Of a stretch of DNA of 14,279 nucleotides, positions 1 through 5,907 are shown piece by piece (position 1 is the stretch's first letter; each line of letters begins with the position of its first letter). A program made the translations under genes and the position numbers. The stretch comes from an uncultured Oscillospiraceae bacterium. GTDB lineage: Bacteria; Bacillota; Clostridia; Oscillospirales; Oscillospiraceae. A model generated the notes under the pieces. It was not told the origin of the DNA, did no database searches, and worked only from the letters and a program-made list of their open reading frames with translations. The stretch lies in NCBI GenBank assembly GCA_910587205.1, contig CAJULZ010000074.1:1-14279 (forward strand), read 5' to 3'.

Positions 1-1020
1 GTAGTCCGCCACAGGGGCGGACAGCGGGAACAGCCGGGTAACTGCATAGGTCAGCCCGGCGGCGATAAGCCCGTGGCACAGCTTGCCCGCCAGGTACGCT
101 TTGGCGGATAGGCCGCTGTCCACCAAGAAGGAGAGCACCTGGCAGTGGACGGACAGCCCTGCCCAACCCAGCATAAACGCCGCCATGGATACCCGTCCGG
201 CCAGATGCGCGCCGCCCTGGAGGGAGGCCACGCCGGAGGACAGCTCCAGCAGGCCCGCCACCAGCCGCCTGGCCCACTCCGCCTCGAATCCGGCCAGGGA
301 CAGCAGGGCCGCCACCGCCGACAGCACCCCGTAGGCCGACAGCAGCCGGAGCACCACGGCGAAAAACACCACAAAGGCGCAGATGCCCAAGGTGCTCTGG
401 AGGGCGCGGGCTACCGCCCCGGTGAAGGCGGCGGGGAGGGTGACGGTTTGTATTGGCTTGGAGTGGGCGGTGTGGGCGCGGCCATCCCGCCGCCCGCCGC
501 CGTAAAAGCGAAACAGCAGCCCCACAAGGAGGGAGGCCAGGGCGTGGGTCAGGTAGAGCAGCAACCCCACCCGGCTGTCGCCAAAGATGCCCGCCCCCAC
601 CACGCCCAAGATGAAAGCGGGGCCGGAGTTGTTGCAGAAAGACAGCAGACGTTCCGCCTCCGTCTTGGAGCACAGCCCCTGCTGGTAGAGCTGGAGGGCG
701 GTGCGCGCCCCCACGGGGTAGCCGCCGATGAAGCCCAGGGCCACCGCCGCCGCGCAGCTCCCGCTTACCCGGAACAAGGGGCGCATCAGCCCCTCCATGG
801 CCCGGCCCAGATAGGCGGCCAGGCCCAGGTCCACCACCAGGGAGGACAATACGAAAAACGGGAACAGGGAGGGCACGATGACGTTAAAGCACAGGAGCAA
901 CCCGTCCTTGGCCCCGGCGATGGCCTCCCCCGGCGCGGCCACCAGCCCGGCCGTGGCCGTCAGCAGGGCCAGCCCCACCAGCGCGTCCCGCACCTTTTGT
1001 TCCCGCAGCAGCCTGAGCAT
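1..1020 (-). CDS. ylbJ: YlbJ-like sporulation integral membrane protein (nucleoside-recognition/Gate family), C-terminus cut by the window edge
   Basis: An open frame of 340 codons runs from ATG at 1020 off the left edge with no stop. The protein is almost entirely hydrophobic helices. It carries the two signature motifs of YlbJ/Gate-domain proteins: GFIGGYPVGAR at about residues 96-106 and SFCNNSGPAFILG at about 127-139, and later SVHCQV at about 290-295. B. subtilis YlbJ, from memory about 408 residues, is a mother-cell membrane protein made under sigma-E and needed for normal spores; the transported solute is unknown. About 65 residues are probably missing. The start is supported by GGAGGTG about 8 bases upstream (1028-1035 region). 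It lies 57 bases downstream of, and co-directional with, the TetR gene, so the two may share a transcript. Family is clear; exact orthology to YlbJ rather than a related Gate-domain protein is likely but not proven. Confidence 0.85.
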   Translation of the reverse strand, partial: MLRLLREQKVRDALVGLALLTATAGLVAAPGEAIAGAKDGLLLCFNVIVPSLFPFFVLSSLVVDLGLAAYLGRAMEGLMRPLFRVSGSCAAAVALGFIGGYPVGARTALQLYQQGLCSKTEAERLLSFCNNSGPAFILGVVGAGIFGDSRVGLLLYLTHALASLLVGLLFRFYGGGRRDGRAHTAHSKPIQTVTLPAAFTGAVARALQSTLGICAFVVFFAVVLRLLSAYGVLSAVAALLSLAGFEAEWARRLVAGLLELSSGVASLQGGAHLAGRVSMAAFMLGWAGLSVHCQVLSFLVDSGLSAKAYLAGKLCHGLIAAGLTYAVTRLFPLSAPVADY

Positions 1021-1077
1021 CCGCTACACCTCCATGGGGAGAGCTTATGCGCCGGAAGGGGGGAACTTGCCTGTCCC

Positions 1078-1641
1078 TCAGTCCAGAATACGGATCAGCA
1101 GGCCGTCCATGTACCGGCACAGCTGCCGGTCGGGGATATCGGGGTATTCCAGCACCACATAGGTGTACAGCCCGATGAGGGCGGAGGCGAACATCACGCC
1201 CTGGAAAACCGCATCCTCCTCCGGCACCCCCCGCTGAAGCAGCTTGAGCCGGAGGCTGCGGTCAATGTCTTTTTTCCAGCGGTAGAGGAACATGGGGTCG
1301 CCGTGGCGGCCCAGCAGGGCCCGGTACCAGGCCATGTTTTCCCGGATGTGGGCGATGACGCGCAGGGCGTTGTCCGAGGCGTGGTTATGGTGATCCACAA
1401 TGTCGGGCAGTTCCCCGCAGATCCCCCATAGGCAGCCCAGAAGCCGGTCCTCCACCCCTTGAAGCACGGCGTATTTGTCCTCAAAGTATAAGTAGAAGGT
1501 GGAGCGCGAAATGCCACACCGCTGGCAGATGCCGGAGATGCTCACGCCGTCGATGCCCTTTTGCCGGTAGTCGTGCAGGAAAGCGAGCTCAATGTCTTGG
1601 GTGATGCGCTGTCGGTTCAGGTCGCGGCGTTTGACATTCAT
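1078..1641 (-). CDS. TetR/AcrR-family transcriptional regulator
   Basis: The 187-residue protein has the usual TetR size and layout. The N-terminal DNA-binding domain has its helix-turn-helix at about residues 34-52 (SISGICQRCGISRSTFYLYF), followed by the family-typical F-x-x-K-x-x-V/L stretch at 53-60. A helical ligand-binding and dimerisation domain follows. The ATG at 1641 has a good GGAAAGGAG site upstream. It is divergent from the phloretin/DAPG-hydrolase-like gene at 1833, the usual arrangement for a repressor controlling a neighbouring catabolic or detoxification gene. The spacer contains a promoter for this gene and an inverted repeat at 1711-1735. The likely role is repression of the hydrolase, itself and possibly ylbJ downstream, released by a small aromatic ligand. 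The family call comes from sequence; the target and ligand are inference. Confidence 0.9.
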   Translation of the reverse strand: MNVKRRDLNRQRITQDIELAFLHDYRQKGIDGVSISGICQRCGISRSTFYLYFEDKYAVLQGVEDRLLGCLWGICGELPDIVDHHNHASDNALRVIAHIRENMAWYRALLGRHGDPMFLYRWKKDIDRSLRLKLLQRGVPEEDAVFQGVMFASALIGLYTYVVLEYPDIPDRQLCRYMDGLLIRILD

Positions 1642-1673
1642 AAGGGAGCTCCTTTCCCGGGGCCGTTTTCCCC

Positions 1674-1702
1674 ATTATAGCCGCCGCGCCCCCAAAGGGC
1701 AA
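1674..1702 (-). promoter_or_regulatory. Probable sigma-A promoter of the TetR gene
   Basis: On the minus strand a perfect TATAAT (1674-1679) is preceded by TTGCCC (1697-1702; 4 of 6 to consensus) with a 17-base spacer. Transcription would start about 25-30 bases before the TetR ATG, just upstream of its ribosome site. Confidence 0.7.
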
Positions 1703-1710
1703 GGGAAATC

Positions 1711-1735
1711 CGGACATTTTTTCAGGCGGTGTCCG
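1711..1735. promoter_or_regulatory. Inverted repeat, candidate TetR operator
   Basis: CGGACA at 1711-1716 and TGTCCG at 1730-1735 are perfect inverted arms with a 13-base centre, so half-site centres are 19 bases (about two helical turns) apart. The flanking A/T triplets also pair imperfectly. The repeat sits immediately upstream of the TetR promoter -35, between the divergent genes. That is where a dimeric repressor controlling both directions would bind. The assignment rests on position and symmetry only. Confidence 0.4.
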
Positions 1736-1782
1736 ATTTTTACTCCTGGGACGCCGTGGGGACTGTACAAAGACAGGGGCGG

Positions 1783-1788
1783 TATGAT
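1783..1788 (+). promoter_or_regulatory. Candidate -10 element for the hydrolase gene
   Basis: TATGAT (5 of 6 to consensus) lies 45 bases upstream of the hydrolase ATG. I find no convincing -35 at 16-18 bases; TGTACA at 1764-1769 is too close. The promoter may be weak or depend on regulation. Confidence 0.3.
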
Positions 1789-1832
1789 AAGATGATTTCA
1801 GCAAAACAGACAAAATAAAAGGAGGAACCACT

Positions 1833-2636
1833 ATGGCAGCCAGACCCGAACTCAAGCCAGAGGAGCGCGCCCTGCCCTACGCCAAGTACTATGACCTGCC
1901 CATCACCCCCATCCCCCCGGAGAAGCTGGCCGTGCTCCAGGCGGGCCCCATCGACCCCAAGCTGGCCCTGCCCATTGAGCGGCGCAACGACCTGTTCAAG
2001 CCCGGCTACTTAGACTGCGAGGTGGGCTGGTGCGTGATGGAAAACGGCGCCGGCTACTTGGCAAACCTCACCAAAATGCCCGGCGTCACCCCTGAGATGT
2101 TCAACTGGTGGTTCGCCTGGCACGGACTGGAGGATCTGCGCTACCGCATCTGGGATCCGGAGGATCACTTCTACGCCCGCCAGCAGAACCCGGAGCGGGT
2201 CAAGGACCCCGGCGTCCCCATGCGGGAGAAGAACTGGGGCACCGTCCACCACGTCTTGGAGGACATTGGCCCCGGCCCCGACGAGCTGGTGCTCAATTTC
2301 CAGTACCCCCACGTGCTGGGCTACGATGAGGACAAGGTGGGCACCCCGGCCTGCGCCGCCATGCAGTGCGCCAACGGCCACGGGCCTGTGCCCGGCCAGG
2401 GGGTGGCCGCCATCATGACCCACATGGTGCGGGAGATCGAGGGCGGCATTGAGCTGCGCAGCCGCTTCTGGATCGGGTACGGCCTGGTGAACGGCGAAGT
2501 GGTCAAGCTGCTGCCGGACGGCGTGCGGGTGCCCGATATGGCCCCCATGGGCCTGTTCGCCCACAACCTGAAGGAGTTCGGCCATCTGGCCGCCATTCTG
2601 CCCTCCGTGTATGCTGAGGAGAAGGACAACTGGTAA
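1833..2636 (+). CDS. Phloretin hydrolase / 2,4-diacetylphloroglucinol hydrolase (PhlG)-family C-C hydrolase
   Basis: The 267-residue protein resembles the zinc-dependent PhlG/Phy family, which cleaves the aryl-ketone carbon-carbon bond. PhlG converts DAPG to monoacetylphloroglucinol; Phy of Eubacterium ramulus converts phloretin to phloroglucinol and phloretic acid. Family members are about 270-295 residues. The family-like core WWFAWHGLEDLRYRIWDPEDH is at about 92-112, with His97. A late H-x-x-x-E pair, His244 and Glu248 (FAHNLKEFGHL), matches the spacing of the PhlG zinc ligands His270/Glu274. The fourth ligand would be Glu132 or Glu143. There is no signal peptide, so it is cytosolic. The start is supported by AGGAGG about 7 bases upstream. 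The gene is alone between a divergent TetR gene and a strong terminator. In a gut anaerobe, flavonoid-derived phloretin is a more plausible substrate than DAPG; substrate choice is inference. Confidence 0.75.
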   Translation: MAARPELKPEERALPYAKYYDLPITPIPPEKLAVLQAGPIDPKLALPIERRNDLFKPGYLDCEVGWCVMENGAGYLANLTKMPGVTPEMFNWWFAWHGLEDLRYRIWDPEDHFYARQQNPERVKDPGVPMREKNWGTVHHVLEDIGPGPDELVLNFQYPHVLGYDEDKVGTPACAAMQCANGHGPVPGQGVAAIMTHMVREIEGGIELRSRFWIGYGLVNGEVVKLLPDGVRVPDMAPMGLFAHNLKEFGHLAAILPSVYAEEKDNW

Positions 2637-2645
2637 AATAGGCGA

Positions 2646-2681
2646 AAAATCCCCCCTGCGGTATCCCGCAGGGGGGATTTT
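2646..2681. terminator. Strong bidirectional intrinsic terminator
   Basis: A perfect 16-bp stem (2646-2661 with 2666-2681) with a 4-base TATC loop has T runs on both strands: T4 on plus, T5 on minus. It sits 9 bases after the hydrolase stop and abuts the end of the convergent PadR gene, so it should end both transcripts. Confidence 0.93.
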
Positions 2682-2983
2682 CATGTGATGCCCAGCGCTG
2701 TGAGAGCGTCCAGCAGGGCGCGCCACTGCCGGAGCAGCTCGCCGTACCGGGCCGTGCCGCGATCCGTCAGGCGGTAGTATTTCCGGGCGGGGCCGTCGGA
2801 CGCCGTACCCACGTACTGCTCCGAGCAGCCCTTCTGGCACAGCCCCCGGAGGATGGCGTAGACCGCGCTCTCCTGGGTGTCGGGGAAGGCGCCGTGGAGC
2901 CGCCGCAGCAGCTCGTAGCCGTACTGGTCGCCCTGGGCCAGCAGGTGGAGCAGACACAGCTCGACGAGATCTTTTTTCAGCAT
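2681..2983 (-). CDS. PadR-family transcriptional repressor
   Basis: The 100-residue protein is the short PadR form, a single winged-helix domain. Visible signatures are LLHLLAQGDQYGYELLRRL at about 11-29, YAILRGLCQKG at about 42-52, and the wing and following strand RKYYRLTDRG at about 67-76. The last 20 residues form a short helix expected to mediate dimerisation. The start at 2983 follows family length; a much longer frame through the region is only the upstream gene read in another register. Its ATG overlaps the stop of the membrane-protein gene by 7 bases (ATGCTGA), implying translational coupling. PadR repressors commonly control their own operon and a partner membrane or transport gene. 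Here a palindrome overlaps the operon promoter -10 (3848-3868). Confidence 0.9.
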   Translation of the reverse strand: MLKKDLVELCLLHLLAQGDQYGYELLRRLHGAFPDTQESAVYAILRGLCQKGCSEQYVGTASDGPARKYYRLTDRGTARYGELLRQWRALLDALTALGIT

Positions 2984-3816
2984 AGGGCCACCCCCGCGCC
3001 AACCAGACCCATCCCGGCATGGATTGCCCAGAGGCGGAGGTAGGGCATCCACCAGTCCGGGGTGATGTTGCCGCCAATCTCCATGTTGTTCAGGAAGGCC
3101 AGGGTTTCTGCGGACACCAGCACGGCGGTGAGGGCCAGGATGTACACCGCCGCCCAGCGGCGGTCCCCCGTCCGGGCCTTGACCAGGCCCAACAGGGCCA
3201 GCAGCGCCATGGCAAAGCAGCCGACCCATCCCAGGGTGTCGTTGAGCAGGAGGACGGTGGTGGGCCTTGTCCAGCCGAGGGGGAATATGCCCAGCACGCG
3301 GACGGGCACCTCCCCCAACAGGGCGGAAAAGCCGACGGGGTCGCGCATCCAGACCCAGTCTACCGCCAGCACCGCCACGGTGCAGGCCGCTGCCACCGCC
3401 AGCAGCGCCGGGACGGCGCGGGGGAGGCGGCCCTGCTTTTGGCCCTTCCAGCGGAACCAGATTAGGGCGCAGGCCATGCCAAGGAAGGGCAGGATATCGT
3501 TGATGTAGAGGCCAAAAATCCGGGTGCGCAGGCAGAAGTCCCAGAGGCGCCACATGCCGGGGAGGGGGCCAAGGCCGGGGAGGAGGGGACAGGCCGCCAG
3601 CAGGGCGAACACCGCCAGCCAGACGCGGTACTGTTTTTGCGGGGTCAAGGGGCGGATGGCGGCCCGGGGGCTGCCCAGGTCCCGGAGAAGTTCGTCCTCC
3701 GGCCGGGGCGGGTCGCCCACAATGTCCCGGTAGTCGGCGATGACGTCGTTGGCCTCCTGGGGCGGGAGCCGCCAGCGGGCCGCCCACTCCAGACGGGCCA
3801 TGTAGTCTTTTTTCAT
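2977..3816 (-). CDS. DUF1700/HAAS-like multi-spanning membrane protein, PadR partner
   Basis: This 279-residue protein begins with a soluble segment (about 1-55) rich in the features of DUF1700/HAAS-type domains. These are a short helix, LPPQEANDVIADYRDIVGD at about 17-35, and an E-x-x-L-x-x-LGSP turn at about 42-50. About six hydrophobic segments follow, roughly 64-83, 104-121, 135-154, 185-212, 221-243 and 258-278. Proteins of this build are typically encoded with a PadR regulator and are thought to act in membrane stress or signalling; the biochemical role is unknown. The ATG at 3816 follows AAAGGAG. It is the first gene of a two-gene operon, before padR, whereas in this gene pair the PadR gene usually comes first. 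The N-terminal domain call is by pattern and less certain than the membrane topology. Confidence 0.7.
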   Translation of the reverse strand: MKKDYMARLEWAARWRLPPQEANDVIADYRDIVGDPPRPEDELLRDLGSPRAAIRPLTPQKQYRVWLAVFALLAACPLLPGLGPLPGMWRLWDFCLRTRIFGLYINDILPFLGMACALIWFRWKGQKQGRLPRAVPALLAVAAACTVAVLAVDWVWMRDPVGFSALLGEVPVRVLGIFPLGWTRPTTVLLLNDTLGWVGCFAMALLALLGLVKARTGDRRWAAVYILALTAVLVSAETLAFLNNMEIGGNITPDWWMPYLRLWAIHAGMGLVGAGVALC

Positions 3817-3847
3817 GGGTACGCTCCTTTCACTACTACCTATTTTT

Positions 3848-3868
3848 CTACTGTTAAAAATATAGTAG
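3848..3868. promoter_or_regulatory. Palindrome over the PadR-operon -10, candidate PadR operator
   Basis: Arms CTACT (3848-3852) and AGTAG (3864-3868) flank an A/T-rich centre that is itself partly symmetric. A further TACTACC-type half-site lies just beyond at 3833-3840. The palindrome covers the -10 hexamer and the expected transcription start, so a bound dimer would block RNA polymerase. PadR proteins typically bind A/T-rich palindromes of this kind. Confidence 0.55.
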
Positions 3869-3890
3869 CATGGGGCGGACTATTTGTCAA
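3862..3890 (-). promoter_or_regulatory. Sigma-A promoter of the membrane protein-padR operon
   Basis: On the minus strand, consensus TTGACA (3885-3890) and TACTAT (3862-3867; 5 of 6) are separated by exactly 17 bases. The leader to the ATG at 3816 is about 40 bases and contains the AAAGGAG ribosome site. This is among the best promoters in the window. Confidence 0.85.
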
Positions 3891-3897
3891 GGATAAA

Positions 3898-3970
3898 TAT
3901 AGGGGCGCACAGTGTGCGCCCGCCGCTTGGCAGAAATCCGGCGTGGAGGCGGGCGGCGTCCGCCCCTACA
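3898..3970. repeat. Palindromic intergenic repeat (REP/MITE-like), two hairpins with inverted ends
   Basis: The left end forms a perfect 9-bp inverted repeat around one base (3903-3911 with 3913-3921). The right end forms GGGCGG/CCGCCC around CGT (3951-3965). The outer ends are inverted versions of each other: TATAGGGGCG... at the left, and ...CGCCCCTACA, read as TGTAGGGGCG on the other strand, at the right. It fills most of the gap between the PadR-operon promoter and the exporter terminator and contains no frame. Many gut Bacillota genomes carry repeats with TAGGGGCG-type ends, but I cannot count copies from one window. Confidence 0.5.
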
Positions 3971-3977
3971 GGCCCGC

Positions 3978-4014
3978 AAAAAGAAAGCCGCCGGAGGCAT
4001 TGTGCCCCGGCGGC
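3978..4014 (-). terminator. Intrinsic terminator of the ABC exporter operon
   Basis: On the minus strand a GC-rich stem (GCCGCCGG pairing with CCGGCGGC, plus GGCA/TGCC across a one-base bulge; 3987-4014) is followed by TTTCTTTTT (3978-3986). It lies 6 bases after the second subunit's stop. Confidence 0.88.
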
Positions 4015-4020
4015 GCTGCT

Positions 4021-5907
4021 CTAAGCTCCCATAAGCTTTTGCTTATGGAATTGCAGGGTGTAGAGCTGGTAATACCGGCCCTTTTGGGCCAGCAGTTCCT
4101 GGTGGGTGCCGTGTTCCAGGATCTCCCCGTGGGAGAGTACGATGATCTGGTCCGCGTGCTGGATGGTGGACAGGCGGTGGGCCACGATGAGCATGGTGCC
4201 GATGTTTTTCATCTTTTCCAGGGAGTCCTGGATGAGCAGCTCGGTCTCGGTGTCGATGTTGGCGGTGGCTTCATCCAAAATCATCACCTCCGGGCGGTGG
4301 ATGATGGTGCGCACGAAGCTGAGCAGCTGCCGCTGTCCGGCGGAGAAGTTGGCCCCCCGCTCCCGCACTTCCTCGTCTAACCCCCGCTCCATTTTGCTCA
4401 GGAAGGAGTCGGCGTTGACGTATTTGCAGGCGTCCCAGATCTCTTCGTCGGTGAAGCGCTCCTCCCGGAGAACGATGTTGCTGCGGATGGTACCGGAGAA
4501 CAGGAACACATCCTGGAGCATCTGGCCGAAGTGCCGCCGGAGGGAAGCGATTTTGATTTTGCGGATGTCGATGCCGTCGATGAGGATCTGGCCCTTCTGT
4601 ATGTCGTAATTCCGGCAGATGAGGGACAAAATGGTGGTCTTGCCCGAACCGGTGGCACCCACGAAGGCCACGGTCTGCTTGGCGTCCACGTGGAAGGATA
4701 CCCCTTTGAGCACCCACTCCCCGGGCTCGTAGGCGAACCACACGTCCTTGAACTCAATCTCGCCGCGGATGGCGGGCAGATCGGCGGCGTCCGGCGCGTC
4801 CACCACCTCGGGCTGGAGGTCAAAGACGGAGAAGATTTTTTCCGCCGAGGCGAAGGCGGATTGGAGCTGGTTGAACTGCTCGGCCAGGGTCTGGATGGGG
4901 TTGAAGAATTTGGAGATGAACATATAGAAGGAGACGATGGTGCCGCTGGTCATGGCCTGGCCCAAGAATACGGTGTCCCGGATGTACCCCCTGCCCCCCA
5001 GGTACAGCAGGCACAGTACGGAGGAGACATACAGCATATATACCATGGGCCGGAAGATGCCGAACACAAGGATCTGGTTCTGCTTGGCTTTTTTCAGGGC
5101 GGCGCTTTTGGACAGAAAGTCGTCCATCTTCCGCCCTTCCTGGTTGAAAACCTGGGTGATCTTGATGCCGGAGAGGTTTTCCGACAGATAGGTGTTGATG
5201 TCGGTGGTGCGGTCCTTCACCACCCGGTGGACTTTCCGGGTGAAGGTGCGGAAGATGACGGTGAACAGCACCAGGAAGGGCACGAAGCACAGGATCATCA
5301 GCGTCAGGGCGTAGTTGAGCATCAGCATGGCGGCCAGCACTCCTACCACGATGAAGGCGTTTTTCGCCATATTCACCAGGACGTTGGTGAACATCATGGA
5401 GATGGCGTTGGTGTCGTTGGTGACGCGGGTGACCAGCTTGCCCACGGGGATCTTGTTCAGCTGCTCATGGGAGAGGGATTCAATATGGGTGAACAGGTCC
5501 TGCCGGAGGGCGGAGAGGATCTTCTGCCCGGTTCTTTGCAGGATGATGGCCTGGAAATAGGTGCACACCATGGAGACGATGAGGATGCCCGCGTACAGCG
5601 CCACCCAGCGCAGCAGGGCGGAGGGTTCGAAGCTGTCCTTAATAAGCTCCTCAATAGCGCCGATGATAAGGGGAGAGGCCAGGTCATAGGCGATGGAAGC
5701 CAGCATGATGACCAGCACCAGCAGGAATTCTTTTTTATAGGGAAGGGCATATTTCATCAGCCGCCGGATGATCTCCCCGTCGGGGATATGGCGGTCGAAG
5801 TCGGGGACGGTTTTCCTGTGGCGGTCCAGGTACCAGACGATGAGGAAAACCAGGGAGAACGTCCCCACGACGGCCCCCACAAAGAGGATTGGCAGATATT
5901 CACGCAT
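4021..5907 (-). CDS. Heterodimeric multidrug-type ABC exporter, consensus-site subunit (BmrD/YheH-like)
   Basis: The 628-residue half-transporter has an extra N-terminal membrane helix (about 6-26), a six-helix exporter domain (about 58-340) and a nucleotide-binding domain (about 380-610). Visible motifs are Walker A GATGSGKTT (Lys423), Q-loop Gln465, signature FSAGQ at 521-525, Walker B ILDEATA with catalytic Glu546, and switch His577. The altered signature (Ala for the first Gly of SGGQ) with an intact Walker B glutamate is the expected complement to the partner's degenerate site. ATG 5907 is chosen because the protein starts normally there, has GGAGGGG about 10 bases upstream, and overlaps the partner's stop by 8 bases. 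A longer in-frame start at 5976 would add 23 residues encoded inside the partner gene. The likely role is efflux of hydrophobic compounds across the membrane; substrate unknown. Confidence 0.93.
   Translation of the reverse strand: MREYLPILFVGAVVGTFSLVFLIVWYLDRHRKTVPDFDRHIPDGEIIRRLMKYALPYKKEFLLVLVIMLASIAYDLASPLIIGAIEELIKDSFEPSALLRWVALYAGILIVSMVCTYFQAIILQRTGQKILSALRQDLFTHIESLSHEQLNKIPVGKLVTRVTNDTNAISMMFTNVLVNMAKNAFIVVGVLAAMLMLNYALTLMILCFVPFLVLFTVIFRTFTRKVHRVVKDRTTDINTYLSENLSGIKITQVFNQEGRKMDDFLSKSAALKKAKQNQILVFGIFRPMVYMLYVSSVLCLLYLGGRGYIRDTVFLGQAMTSGTIVSFYMFISKFFNPIQTLAEQFNQLQSAFASAEKIFSVFDLQPEVVDAPDAADLPAIRGEIEFKDVWFAYEPGEWVLKGVSFHVDAKQTVAFVGATGSGKTTILSLICRNYDIQKGQILIDGIDIRKIKIASLRRHFGQMLQDVFLFSGTIRSNIVLREERFTDEEIWDACKYVNADSFLSKMERGLDEEVRERGANFSAGQRQLLSFVRTIIHRPEVMILDEATANIDTETELLIQDSLEKMKNIGTMLIVAHRLSTIQHADQIIVLSHGEILEHGTHQELLAQKGRYYQLYTLQFHKQKLMGA

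Noticed and set aside
145..1431. Long plus-strand open frame of 428 codons opposite ylbJ and tetR
   Set aside because: Composition is low-complexity Gly/Gln/His/Pro typical of antisense of GC-rich genes; the minus strand has clear family motifs in both genes it covers.
2984..3787. Extension of the PadR frame upstream to a 368-residue protein
   Set aside because: The added part is Pro/Arg/Gly-rich out-of-frame reading of the DUF1700-like gene; PadR proteins start with the motif seen at 2983.
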